From RPQJ01 sp963698735 (lineage in GTDB: Bacteria > Pseudomonadota > Gammaproteobacteria > Steroidobacterales > Steroidobacteraceae), in the NCBI GenBank assembly GCA_963698735.1, contig CAVOSA010000020.1:1-64000 (forward strand): a stretch of 64,000 nucleotides of DNA, read 5' to 3'. This document shows positions 53,527 through 62,426 of the stretch, piece after piece. Within the stretch, counting starts at the first letter, position 1. Every line of letters begins with the position of its first letter. A model generated the notes under the pieces. That model saw only the letters and a list, made by a program, of their open reading frames with translations, made no database searches and was not told the DNA's origin. Made by a program: the position numbers and the translations under genes.

Positions 53527-54657
53527 CTATTTCAGCTTGAACTCGAACGGCAGCCGCCGCGCATTGAGGAACGCCTGCTCGCCAACCCGGGTCCACGGAA
53601 TGACGTCTTCCCGGAACGCCAGGAAGTCCTCGATGATGCGACGCACGATCCGGTTCGGCGACGTGTCAGCGGCGTGAATCTCGTTCAGCACCTCGCTGGA
53701 CTTCGCGCCGCAGGCCATCAGCACGTCTTCGGGCAGTGCGCGCACGATCACGCCGTGATCCTTGACGAGCGTACGCAGCGCGGGACCCGACCGCGCGTTG
53801 TATTCCGCGTACATGTCCACTGTCGTGGAATCCGCGGCCGCCCGCACGATCGCCTGCAGTTCAGGCGTGAGCGAGCGCCAGGCCTGTTCGTTGACGGTGA
53901 GCTGCAGCGCGGGACCCGGCTCGTGATACCCGGGCGAATAGTAGTACCGGCACACCTGGTGGAAGCCGAGCGCCAGGTCGTTGTACGGGCCGACCCACTC
54001 TGCGCCGTCGATCGCTCCGGACTGCAGCGCCGGAAAGATCTCGCCGCCAGGCAACGAAACCGGAGTGACGCCCAGCTTCTGCAGCACGCGGCCCTGGTTG
54101 CCGGGCGTGCGGAACTTGAGCCCCTTGAGGTCCTCGAGCGAACGGATTTCGCGCCGGAACCAGCCGAACATCTGCGTGCCCGTGCTGCCCGCCTGGAAGC
54201 CGCGGATTCCGAACGGCGCATAGAGTTCGTCCCAGAGCTTCTGCCCATTGCCGTGCTTGATCCAGGCCGCCATCTCGCCGGTCGTGAAACCGAAGGGAAA
54301 GGCCGTGAAAAACGGGGCGCCCTCGGACTTGCCGGCGTGGTAGTAGGCCGCGTCATGGCCCATCTGCGCCGTGCCGTTCGCCACCGCGCCGAAGCACTCG
54401 AGCGCGGGCACGAGTTCCCCCGCGGCGTAGACCTTGACCGTCAGGCGGCCACCACTCATGGCAGTGATGTTCGCAGCGAGACGTTCGGCGCCCGTGCCAA
54501 GTCCCGGCAGCCCCTTCGGCCAGCTCGTGACCATGCGCCATTCCATGAGGCCCTTCGAGATGGCAGGCGCGGCGATCGCCGCGCCGCTGCCGAGCACGGC
54601 AGCCTTGAGCAGCGACCTGCGGTTCAAGCGCGATTCCTTCGGGGGCGGGTTGTCCAT
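53527..54657 (-). CDS. TRAP transporter solute-binding protein, TakP-like
   Basis: 376 residues from ATG 54655-54657 with a twin-arginine-type signal (NRRSLLKAAVLGSGAAIAAPA). Mature protein: EWRMVTSWPKGLPGLGTGAERLA, GHDAAYYHAGKSEGAPFFTAF, GIRGFQAGSTGTQMFGWFRREI, LKFRTPGNQGRVLQKLGVTPVSLPGGEIFPALQSG (the TRAP binding region with the ligand-contacting Arg) and AEWVGPYNDLALGFHQV. It resembles the TakP/DctP2 branch that binds 2-oxoacids with Na+. Tail-to-tail with the permease genes rather than in the same transcript. Confidence 0.88.
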   Translation of the reverse strand: MDNPPPKESRLNRRSLLKAAVLGSGAAIAAPAISKGLMEWRMVTSWPKGLPGLGTGAERLAANITAMSGGRLTVKVYAAGELVPALECFGAVANGTAQMGHDAAYYHAGKSEGAPFFTAFPFGFTTGEMAAWIKHGNGQKLWDELYAPFGIRGFQAGSTGTQMFGWFRREIRSLEDLKGLKFRTPGNQGRVLQKLGVTPVSLPGGEIFPALQSGAIDGAEWVGPYNDLALGFHQVCRYYYSPGYHEPGPALQLTVNEQAWRSLTPELQAIVRAAADSTTVDMYAEYNARSGPALRTLVKDHGVIVRALPEDVLMACGAKSSEVLNEIHAADTSPNRIVRRIIEDFLAFREDVIPWTRVGEQAFLNARRLPFEFKLK

Positions 54658-54743
54658 GAGTGCGCCATAAGATAGCAGCTTGACAGCGCTCACCCCGCAT
54701 AGCAGCGTGCCGGCCACTGTCCGTCCCTGGGAGTTCCCCCGTC

Positions 54744-56096
54744 GTGCATGCAGCCGCCAAGCCCCATGAACTGAGCAGGACTCTGCTGCCGCGTCACATC
54801 ACGATGATCACCGTCGGTGGCGTGATCGGCGCGGGCCTGTTCGTCGGCAGCAGCGCCGCGATCGCCGCCGCCGGGCCCGCCGCGCTGATTTCGTACATCC
54901 TCGCCGGCACGATCGTCTTCATCGTGATGCGCATGCTCGGCGAAATGGCCATCACGCATCCCGGAATCCGGTCGTTCACGGAATTCTCGCGCGCCGGCCT
55001 GGGTGACGCGGGCGGCTTCATCGCGGGCTGGCTGTACTGGTACTTCTGGATCGTCGTGGTGCCGATCGAAGCGATCGCAGGCGCCCAGATCCTGCAGTTG
55101 TGGTTCGACTTGCCCGTCTGGCAGATCGGGCTGGTGCTGATGGCGGTCATGACCGCGGTCAACCTGCTCTCCGCGCGTTCCTACGGCGAGTTCGAGTTCT
55201 GGTTCTCGTCGATCAAGGTCGCCGCGATCATCGCCTTTATCCTGGTGACGGCCGCCTATGCGTTCGGGTTCACCTCGCCCGCCGGCGCGACGTTTTCGAA
55301 CCTGACCGCGCACGGCGGCTTCGCGCCCAAGGGCTGGGTGCCCGTGCTCGCCACCGTTACCACGGTGTTCTTCTCGCTGGTCGGCGCCGAAATCACGACC
55401 GTCGCCGCGGCGGAATCCAAGGACCCGGAAAAGGCCGTCGTGCGCATGGCCACGACCATCACCTGGCGCATCCTGCTGTTCTACGTGCTGTCGCTGTTCC
55501 TGATCGTCAGCGTGGTGGCGTGGCCGTCCGTCAGGCCGGGCGAATCGCCGTTCACGCTGGTGCTCAGCACGATGGGTTTCGGCTGGGGCAGCGCGGTGAT
55601 GAGCTTCATCATCCTCACCGCCGTGCTCTCCTGCCTGAATTCCGCGGTCTACGTCTGCTCGCGCGTCCTGCACGTGATGGCCGAAAGTGGCGACGCGCCG
55701 CGCTGGCTCGTTGAGGTGAACTCCCGCCGCGTGCCGGCGCGCTCGATCCTGCTCGGTTCGCTGGTAGGGGTCATCGGCGTCATCATTGCGATCACCTCGC
55801 CAACACGGGTGTTCGCGTTCCTCGTGAGCACCACCGGCACGGTGATCCTGTTCGTCTACCTGATGACCGCCGTCGCCCACATTCGCCTGCGCCGCCGGCA
55901 TCCCGAGACGGAGACGAAGCCGGTGCGCGTGTGGCTGTTTCCGTGGCTCAGCTACGCGACGATCGCCGCGATGCTCGGCGTGATGATCGCGATGGCGGTC
56001 ACCCCGGAACTGGCGAGCCAGTTCTACTTCAGCCTGCTGACGCTGGCGGTCGTAGTCGCCTCGTACTTCGTGTTCCGCAAGCCGCGGCGCGGTTGA
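54744..56096 (+). CDS. amino acid permease, GabP-like (AAT/APC family)
   Basis: 450 residues from GTG 54744. Twelve helices. The N-terminal LSRTLLPRHITMITVGGVIGAGLFVGSS, IMRMLGEMAITHPGIRSF, GWLYWYFWIVVVPIEAIAGA, NLLSARSYGEFEFWFSSIKV and GAEITTVAAAESKDPEKAVVRM closely follow the 4-aminobutyrate permease pattern. It probably imports GABA or a related amino acid with protons. Divergent from the TRAP binding-protein gene; 86 bp separate the starts. Confidence 0.88.
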   Translation: MHAAAKPHELSRTLLPRHITMITVGGVIGAGLFVGSSAAIAAAGPAALISYILAGTIVFIVMRMLGEMAITHPGIRSFTEFSRAGLGDAGGFIAGWLYWYFWIVVVPIEAIAGAQILQLWFDLPVWQIGLVLMAVMTAVNLLSARSYGEFEFWFSSIKVAAIIAFILVTAAYAFGFTSPAGATFSNLTAHGGFAPKGWVPVLATVTTVFFSLVGAEITTVAAAESKDPEKAVVRMATTITWRILLFYVLSLFLIVSVVAWPSVRPGESPFTLVLSTMGFGWGSAVMSFIILTAVLSCLNSAVYVCSRVLHVMAESGDAPRWLVEVNSRRVPARSILLGSLVGVIGVIIAITSPTRVFAFLVSTTGTVILFVYLMTAVAHIRLRRRHPETETKPVRVWLFPWLSYATIAAMLGVMIAMAVTPELASQFYFSLLTLAVVVASYFVFRKPRRG

Positions 56097-56126
56097 GCGC
56101 AATCGGGGCAACGAAACGGTGCTCAC

Positions 56127-56984
56127 ATGACCGACCAAGGCCTGCCGACGTACCTGTCGCGCCAGTACTCGCTGTCCAAGGCGCAGCTTGGAACGGCACT
56201 CGGAGCAGAACTCCTGTCGCTCTGCCAGTCCGTGACTGCGGATGGCCGCCTTGCCCCGGAAGAGCTCGACGGGCTGAAGCAGTGGCTGCATGACGCCGAC
56301 ACCGCCGACATTCCTGCGGCGAAGTACCTGCGCACATCCATCGAGCGCGTGCTCGCGGACGGCAGGATCACGCCCGAGGAGTACCGCGAGGTCTACAGGG
56401 CCGTTGAAGCGGTCTTGCCCTTCGAAGCGCGGAAGCAAGCACTCGCCGCAAGGCAGGAGGTTGAGTCGGCCGCGGCCGCCGCCGCGCGCGAAGAGCGTGG
56501 AGCGCGGCAGCAGGGAAACCCCTCGGCCGACCCGGCCATTGCGACCGTCACCTTCATGGTGGCCGGCGTGCGGCAGGAAGGCCGGCCCGAAGTCATCGAG
56601 CGGCTCGCCAGGCCGAACGACGTCATCGTGCTCGCACGCCAGCGCGAAGGCCCCGAGAACGGCGTCGCCATTACCGTGAAGCTCTCCAACGGGGCGGAGA
56701 TCGGTTTCGTCCCTGACGGCGACGCCCGGCAACTGGCACCCTTGCTGGACGACGGCTACCGCTACGAAGCTCGCATCACCGAGGTGCTGACGACGGGACG
56801 CAGCCCGATTCCCGTGGTGCAGGCGCGAGTCTTCGGCAGCAGCGAATCGCGGAACGCAGCCCAGTTGCAGCCCGGCGTCGCTCCCGGGGACCTGCAAACC
56901 AGTCGCGGCTTCGGGCCGCGACTCGCGATCGGTACCGTGCTGGCGGTCGCGCTGCTGACCGCGCTGTACGCGGTACTGACCTAG
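56127..56984 (+). CDS. HIRAN-domain membrane-anchored protein with TerB-like N-terminus
   Basis: 285 residues. Residues 25-105 form a helical TerB-like region with two acid-rich repeats (TADGRLAPEELDGLKQWL and LADGRITPEEYREVYRAV). Residues 140-225 carry a HIRAN-type beta fold: TVTFMVAGVRQEGRP, NDVIVLARQREGPENGVAI, GAEIGFVPDGDARQLAPLLDDG, YRYEARITEVL. A single C-terminal helix (LAIGTVLAVALLTALYAVL) would tail-anchor it in the inner membrane. HIRAN domains bind DNA ends in helicase contexts; a membrane-anchored version is unusual and its function is unknown. Confidence 0.65.
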   Translation: MTDQGLPTYLSRQYSLSKAQLGTALGAELLSLCQSVTADGRLAPEELDGLKQWLHDADTADIPAAKYLRTSIERVLADGRITPEEYREVYRAVEAVLPFEARKQALAARQEVESAAAAAAREERGARQQGNPSADPAIATVTFMVAGVRQEGRPEVIERLARPNDVIVLARQREGPENGVAITVKLSNGAEIGFVPDGDARQLAPLLDDGYRYEARITEVLTTGRSPIPVVQARVFGSSESRNAAQLQPGVAPGDLQTSRGFGPRLAIGTVLAVALLTALYAVLT

Positions 56985-57005
56985 TCGCGCTGCCAGACGC
57001 GACCA

Positions 57006-57031
57006 GGGCCCGACGCCTGCGCGCCGGGCCC
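57006..57031 (+). terminator. GC-rich hairpin between convergent genes
   Basis: GGGCCCG (57006-57012) pairs with CGGGCCC (57025-57031) around a 12-base loop, between the HIRAN gene and the convergent gene ending at 57058. There is no T-run, so termination is only possible. Confidence 0.35.
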
Positions 57032-57057
57032 CAGCACTGACACAGCTCGGCCGCGAA

Positions 57058-57699
57058 TCAGCCGGCGTCGCCGCCGGTCACGGTCTTGATGCAGCTCTGC
57101 GCCGCCTTGTCGCACGAGACGTCGACGCCGCGCTCCTTGATCTGGCCGTCAGGCAACGTCCGCGTGACATCGCGCGTGTAACCATCATCCGTGCGCTGCG
57201 CATCGCTCGAGTACGTCGTCGTGCGGCCATTGAACCCGGTCGCGGTGGAATCCACCGAGCGCGTGCCGGCCGCCCGGTCGTTGACCACCGTCGTGTTGCG
57301 CGTGGCCGTCGTGCCGTCTTCACGGGTCGCGGTCGTGTCGCGCGTGTAGCCCGATTCCGTGCGCTGGGTGATGGTGTCGACGGTCGTGCTTCTGCCTTCC
57401 GGACCGGTCCGCACGGCATTGCGATTGCGAGTGCCGGAAGCCTGGTCGTTGGTCACCACGACGTTGCGCGAAGCCGACTGGCCGTTCGCGTTCTGCCACT
57501 GGTCCTGTCGCGTGTGCCCGTTCGGTGTCCGCTGGACCTGCGTTGAACGCGACCAGCTGCCACTGGCGCCCTGGCCTGCACCGGCCTTGTGCTTGCCGCC
57601 GCTGCCGGCATTTGCGGCCGAACCGACGGCGCCGAAAAGCAGCAGCGTCGCCGCGATGCCAATGACTCTGGCGGTACGGTTGAAGTTCACATAAGACAT
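57058..57699 (-). CDS. secreted Thr/Asn-rich repeat protein
   Basis: 213 residues from ATG 57697-57699, preceded by AAGGATACGAAC. A signal peptide (IGIAATLLLFGAVGSAANA) leads into a low-complexity, threonine/arginine-rich chain with about four 35-residue repeats built on the plan TxQRTxxGYTRDxTxTxxDG ... TVVNDxAxGTRxxxSxxTG. The end carries two cysteines (VSCDKAAQSCIK), perhaps one disulfide. No family recognised; the pattern suggests a surface or matrix protein. Confidence 0.65.
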   Translation of the reverse strand: MSYVNFNRTARVIGIAATLLLFGAVGSAANAGSGGKHKAGAGQGASGSWSRSTQVQRTPNGHTRQDQWQNANGQSASRNVVVTNDQASGTRNRNAVRTGPEGRSTTVDTITQRTESGYTRDTTATREDGTTATRNTTVVNDRAAGTRSVDSTATGFNGRTTTYSSDAQRTDDGYTRDVTRTLPDGQIKERGVDVSCDKAAQSCIKTVTGGDAG

Positions 57700-57824
57700 G
57701 TTCGTATCCTTGTTGCGTGAAGGGCATGAGGTGCGTACATGCCTCTCAACGCGGCACCGCCCGGTTCGTTGACACGAGCCAGGCAGGCCCAGGGACCGAT
57801 CTTGCGGGCGCGTCGGCGGGAGCC

Positions 57825-58607
57825 CTAACGCTCGTCCGCACGCAAGGTCTCGCCACCACCGCGCGCCGTGAGGTGCAGGAGTATCCCGAGCACCGCCATC
57901 GCCCAGACGATCACCGGGCTCGACGGCAGGTCGGTCACCAGGGAAACCGCCAGACCGACCACGTAGCTCGCCAGCGCGACGAGGTATCCGAGGCTCAGCT
58001 GGCGGTCACGCGCGTGCCGGTAGGTGGCCAGCGCCGGCACGATCAATGTCGTGAACACGAGATAGACCCCCACCAGCTGCACGGACGTCGTCACCATCAA
58101 GGCGAACAGCACATAGAAGCCGACGTTGCCGATGCGCTGGCGCCAGCGGAACCAGACCAGCAGGAACAGCGCGGTCAACACCGCCGCACGCACCAGCTGC
58201 TCGGTCGATACCCAGAGAATCTGGCCGGCCAGCAGGTCCTTGAGCGCCTCCCCTCCGTGCGGATTGTTGGCGAGCAGCAGGATCTGCGCGGTCGAAGCCA
58301 GCACGAACAGCACGCCGATCAGCGCTTCCTGCACTTCCGGCCGCTTGCGCTCGGTCCACGTGAGCAGCAAGGCGCCCAGCAATGCCGCCACGACCGCGGC
58401 GGCCTGGGTCATCCAACCCTGCGATTCGAAGCCGACGGAATGCGCAGCGATGACACCGAGGCCGGCAACTTGCGCGATTGCGAGATCGATGAACACGATG
58501 CCGCGCCTCAGCACCTGCTGCCCGAGCGGCACGTGCGACAGGACGACCAGGACGCCGGCCACCAGGGCCGGCCAGAGGATGCTGATGTCGCCGGCGAGAT
58601 CGTTCAC
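57825..58607 (-). CDS. metal ABC transporter permease, ZnuB-like
   Basis: About 260 residues from a GTG (58605-58607) overlapping the stop of the binding-protein gene. Eight or so helices: DISILWPALVAGVLVVLSHVPLG, VFIDLAIAQVAGLGVIAA (the conserved D-LA-Q motif), VQEALIGVLFVLASTAQILLL, LVGVYLVFTTLIVPALAT and VGLAVSLVTDLPSSPVIVW. It forms the channel of a zinc/manganese importer. No ATPase gene (ZnuC) is found next to it, so the ATPase must be encoded elsewhere. Confidence 0.85.
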   Translation of the reverse strand: MNDLAGDISILWPALVAGVLVVLSHVPLGQQVLRRGIVFIDLAIAQVAGLGVIAAHSVGFESQGWMTQAAAVVAALLGALLLTWTERKRPEVQEALIGVLFVLASTAQILLLANNPHGGEALKDLLAGQILWVSTEQLVRAAVLTALFLLVWFRWRQRIGNVGFYVLFALMVTTSVQLVGVYLVFTTLIVPALATYRHARDRQLSLGYLVALASYVVGLAVSLVTDLPSSPVIVWAMAVLGILLHLTARGGGETLRADER

Positions 58608-59509
58608 TTCGCGGCCGCCGTGAGTCTGTTGAGCGTGTCGTCGAACAGGCCGAAGAGGTCCTTGGCCTCCGGCGTGCCGCCCACCGAGAATGGCAGCGTG
58701 ACGACCTTCGCCTTGACCCGCTCCGACAGCCACTGCGCCGCCTTCGGGTCATTATAGGCATTGGCCAGGATCATTCGCGGCGGCGTGGCCGACAGCTTCG
58801 AAACCAGGCTCGCCAGGTAGCCCGCGCTCGGCGGCACGCCGGGTTTTGGCTCGATCGCTGCGAGTTCCTGCATGCCGAGCCAGTGCACGAGATACGTCTG
58901 ATCCTTGTGCATCACGACGACCGGCACGCCCTTGAGCGCGGCTCCCTGTGAAGTCCAGCGTGTCATCGCCTGTTGCCAGCGCGCCTGGAAGTCGGCACCG
59001 CGCGACTGGTAGTAGCTCGCGTTCGGCGCATCGACCACCGCAAGCCGTGCCGTCAGCGCCTTCGCAACGAGTGCGACGTTGCGCGGATCCAGGTGCGCGT
59101 GTGGATTCCCCAGGGGATGAACGTCGCCCAGCGAGCGGTCCACGGACACGGGGATGTCGAGCAGCCGCAGCACCGACGTCGCTTCGAAAAAGCCCGGCGC
59201 GCCTGGCCGGATCTTCGAATTACCGGACTCCTGCAGCAGCACTGGCAGCCAGCCAATTTCGAGATCGGCCCCATTGGCGACCAGCAGGTCCGCTGAGCGC
59301 GCGCGGGCAACGAGGCTCGGCTTGGCATCGACCCGGTGCACGTCCTGCAACGCGTTGGTCGCGGTGTAGACGTTCACCTTGTCGCCGCCCAGCTCGGCCG
59401 CGAGCGCGCCCCAGTCGGCCGTGGTCGCCAGGACCTTGATCGCGGCCTGGGCCGGCAGAGCGGCCACGAGCGTCAATGCCAGGCACACGCCCTTGATGAA
59501 TCGATTCAT
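58604..59509 (-). CDS. metal ABC transporter substrate-binding protein, ZnuA-like
   Basis: 301 residues with signal peptide (GVCLALTLVAALPAQA). Cluster-A1/A9 features: IKVLATTADWGALAAELGGDKVNVY, DVHRVDAKPSLVARARSADLLVANG (first metal His), GNPHAHLDPRNVALVAKAL (second His) and VVMHKDQTYLVHWLGM (third His region). There is no His-rich loop. Binds Zn2+ or Mn2+ in the periplasm and hands it to the ZnuB-like permease encoded just downstream (overlapping GTGA). Confidence 0.88.
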   Translation of the reverse strand: MNRFIKGVCLALTLVAALPAQAAIKVLATTADWGALAAELGGDKVNVYTATNALQDVHRVDAKPSLVARARSADLLVANGADLEIGWLPVLLQESGNSKIRPGAPGFFEATSVLRLLDIPVSVDRSLGDVHPLGNPHAHLDPRNVALVAKALTARLAVVDAPNASYYQSRGADFQARWQQAMTRWTSQGAALKGVPVVVMHKDQTYLVHWLGMQELAAIEPKPGVPPSAGYLASLVSKLSATPPRMILANAYNDPKAAQWLSERVKAKVVTLPFSVGGTPEAKDLFGLFDDTLNRLTAAAK

Positions 59510-59518
59510 GGTCGTCTC

Positions 59519-60907
59519 CTAGAACTTGTGGGCGCCGTGCGCGCCGATCGCATAGATGTACTGGATGAGCAGTTGCCGGTCGGTGTCCGCATCGCGCGCA
59601 TCGTCCCAGGCGTACTGGGCGCGCAACCGGGAGAATTCGCTCGGACTCCAGTCGATCATGGTGGTGACACGGCTTGGCGAGCCCGGCAACAACAGCGGGA
59701 AATCCGTCGCCAGCAGTTCCCCGCTGCGGACGAGGCCGATGCGCGTCGAGCCAGAGTCCATCTCGTCGTAACGCAGTCCGACGCGCCAGCGCGGCATGAA
59801 CTGGTAGACGCCCTGCACGTACCAGCCCGTCTGCCGGCTGCGGTAGCCGTCAAGCAGGTTGGAGCCGTCGACGTCGAAGGCGAGATCGCCGTCTTCCGTG
59901 CGTTCCATGTACTCGGCCTGCAGCTTCAGCGCGCGGCGTCGCGAATCGCCGGTCGGCGTCCACTTCAGGGTCGCATCGGCAATCCAGGTCTCCGAACTCC
60001 CCGTAAAGGCGTTGACGACCGGACTCCCGAAGCTGTCGAGGTCCTCGTACGCACGGTCCTCGGCATCCAGGTCGAGCCACGACAGCCCGGCTCGCCAGCC
60101 GATCGTGTCGCCGAGGTCGCCACCCGCGTGGGCGAACAGCGTGACGCCGTTCACCCCATTGCGGCCGAGCCGCGTGCCGGGGAACCCGCCGCCATTGCCG
60201 GTTTCGGCACCGAACTCCAGGAACAGGTCGGTGGGCGCGAGCCACTTAACCTGCACGCCGTCCTGCGCGTACTGGCCGCCGAAGAACGCCTGGTAGGCAA
60301 GCGGCTGGTCGACGAAGTCCCACGCGTGCGCGTGGATCTCGTTCAGATAGCCGAAACCGGAGTAGAACCTTCCGCCCTTGACGGAGAACCCTGCCGGAAG
60401 TGCCGTCGTGCGGAAGAACGCTTCCTCGACGCCGAGTTCGTTCTCGGGCGACAGCGCCACGGTGAGGTACGCCGAGAAGTAAGGATCGACGCTGGCAGAA
60501 AACGTGATCTCGGACTCGCCGAGATTGAAGCTGCGCTCGCCAGGGCCGATTTCGCCCCCGCTCGGCATGAAGCCGGCGAAATTGTAATCGGCAGGATCCT
60601 GCGACAGATCGGCATAGTTGCCGGCCAGGATCACCGAGATGGCCGGATTGAAGGCCGACGAATTCCGTGCAGGCGCCGCAGCCGGCGGCGGCGGTGTCGG
60701 CTCGGCAGCCACTGTCGCGGCAGTGGTCGATGCCGACTCGAGCTGGTCGATGCGGGCCTCGAGCGCCGTGACTCGATCGGCATATTCGGCCTTGAGAGCG
60801 GCAATTTCCGCGCGCAGCGCGGCGGTGTCATCCGCCGCGTATGCGGCGGCAGGCAGCAGTACCGTCGCGACAGCGACGGATGCAATGAATCGGGAAGCGT
60901 GTCCCAT
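59519..60907 (-). CDS. outer-membrane porin-like protein, zinc-uptake associated
   Basis: 462 residues. Signal peptide (IASVAVATVLLPAAAYA), then a coiled-coil start (LRAEIAALKAEYADRVTALEARIDQLES), a Pro/Ala linker, then a barrel (ISVILAGNYADLSQDP, GRFYSGFGYLNEIHAHAWDF, LFLEFGAETGNGGGFPG, WYVQGVYQFMPRWRVGLRYDEM), ending with F. It lies 9 bases upstream of the znuA-like gene in the same direction. Similar trimeric-looking porins are often encoded with ZnuA and provide outer-membrane zinc entry; the coiled-coil suggests trimerisation. Confidence 0.8.
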   Translation of the reverse strand: MGHASRFIASVAVATVLLPAAAYAADDTAALRAEIAALKAEYADRVTALEARIDQLESASTTAATVAAEPTPPPPAAAPARNSSAFNPAISVILAGNYADLSQDPADYNFAGFMPSGGEIGPGERSFNLGESEITFSASVDPYFSAYLTVALSPENELGVEEAFFRTTALPAGFSVKGGRFYSGFGYLNEIHAHAWDFVDQPLAYQAFFGGQYAQDGVQVKWLAPTDLFLEFGAETGNGGGFPGTRLGRNGVNGVTLFAHAGGDLGDTIGWRAGLSWLDLDAEDRAYEDLDSFGSPVVNAFTGSSETWIADATLKWTPTGDSRRRALKLQAEYMERTEDGDLAFDVDGSNLLDGYRSRQTGWYVQGVYQFMPRWRVGLRYDEMDSGSTRIGLVRSGELLATDFPLLLPGSPSRVTTMIDWSPSEFSRLRAQYAWDDARDADTDRQLLIQYIYAIGAHGAHKF

Positions 60908-60943
60908 GGAAATGATCCTCGATGAAGGCAGGCAGGCCAGCTG

Positions 60944-61306
60944 TCATGCAGCCGGACGAGATCGAGCGAGACTGCCGTTCAGCGAGGAGGAGCGCGCGAA
61001 CGATACGCGCGATGAACCGCGCGTACGGCGGGCGTGCTGAAATCGCACGGCCACATCATGCCCCGAGACCTGGAGCGCAAGGAAGAAGACCACTGCCGCA
61101 CCGCCGGCCATGGCCAGCAGTGGGGCGTGCGAGACGCAGTCTATGCAGATGCCCGAATGCTGACCGGGCGGCGCAGGTCGTTCAGGACCGGCCGCGGCAT
61201 GGCTCATCTGGTGCAGCAACGCGGTCGACTGCGCAAAGAAGAGCGCAATCGACGCCAAGCAGATGAGCCAATTTCTCCTAACCGACTTCAGGGTGCTGCA
61301 CTCCAT
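60944..61306 (-). CDS. DUF2946-like small membrane/periplasmic protein
   Basis: 120 residues. An N-terminal helix (NWLICLASIALFFAQSTALLH) is followed by a loop with HSGICIDCVSHAPLLAM (a C-x2-C pair near a His) and a second helix (AGGAAVVFFLALQVSG), the usual plan of DUF2946 proteins, which are commonly found next to metal-uptake genes. It stands first in the zinc run; its stop lies 36 bases before the porin start. Confidence 0.55.
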   Translation of the reverse strand: MECSTLKSVRRNWLICLASIALFFAQSTALLHQMSHAAAGPERPAPPGQHSGICIDCVSHAPLLAMAGGAAVVFFLALQVSGHDVAVRFQHARRTRGSSRVSFARSSSLNGSLARSRPAA

Positions 61307-61446
61307 GGCCGAGCGCAGATACTAACGGAAAGACCGGCCGCATGCTTGCGACCGGCCGTCGCAGCGGACCTGGCCGCGGCAAGACGTGACGCTGCAGCGC
61401 TCAATGCCCTTGCCCGACCCCTCCGGAGGAGTGATATAGCTGCCGC

Positions 61447-62413
61447 ATGCCCACCGGACGCCTACCCCCTCGAAGCCAGTGCGCACTCGCATTGCCGTTG
61501 TTCGCCGCCCTTGTGCTTGGGCCGCTTCCTGCCCGCCCTCAGCCCATCACGCCCTCGACGCCGCGCCTCGAGGAAGTCGTCGTCAGCGGCCCCCGAACCG
61601 CGCTACGTCGCGCCCACGACGCGCGACCGCATCGGCCGCATCTGGGCCCCGGTGCTGATCAACGGCAAGGGACCCTATCGGCTGGTGCTCGATACTGGCG
61701 CCAGTCGCTCTGCAGTCATCCAGCGCGTGGTCGACGAGGTTGGACTGCCCGTCCGCGCCAAGTCGGTCCAGTTGCGGGGGGTGACCGGCTCGGCCGTCGT
61801 GTCGTCCGTCCGGGCCGACACGCTCGAGTTCGGCGAGCTGCTCATCGAGAACACGACGATGCCGATCGTCGCCGACGCCTTCGGCGGGGCGGACGGCGTG
61901 CTCGGCGGCGAGGGCATGAAGGACAAGCGCATCCACATCGAGTTCATGAAGGACCGGATCAGCATCGTGCGCTCCCACAAGGCGCCCGCGCCGCCGGGAT
62001 TCTCGGTCGTGCCCTTCAAGTTCGCGCTGAGCCGCGGCATGCGCGCAGAGGTCATGGTCGGCCCGGTCAAGACCATCGCGTTGATCGACTCGGGCGCCCA
62101 GACGACGGTGGGCAATCTCGCGCTGCGTCAGGCCCTGGCTCGCCGGCGCGGCGAACGCGACCAGTACAACGACGCCGTCATCGGCGTCACCGAGGACATC
62201 CAGGCGGCCACGCGCGTGCGGATTCCGAGCATCGTGGCCGGCGAACTGATCGTGCGGAACGCCGAGATCATGTTCAGCGACCTGCACATCTTCGACCACT
62301 GGCAGCTCACTTCGCGGCCCGCGCTGATCATCGGCATGGATGTGCTCGGCGCGCTCGATACACTGGTCATCGACTACCGCCGCAACGAATTGCAGATCAA
62401 GGTCCGGCATTGA
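61447..62413 (+). CDS. retropepsin-like aspartic protease, secreted, with a one-base frameshift
   Basis: The first 48 codons (ATG 61447) give a signal peptide (ALALPLFAALVLGPLPARP) and TPRLEEVVVSG. At a run of C (61590-61594) one extra base shifts the frame; the rest then reads PEPRYVAPTTRDRIGRIW onward. The protease has two catalytic motifs, LVLDTGASRSAVI and ALIDSGAQTTVG, plus ADGVLGGEGMKDKRIHIEF and LIIGMDVLGALDTLVIDYRR, so it is a single-chain pepsin-like or duplicated retropepsin-type enzyme (about 322 residues). The homopolymer context favours a sequence error. The SMP-30 gene starts 14 bases later. Confidence 0.7.
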
Positions 62414-62426
62414 ACCGGGAGGGGAC

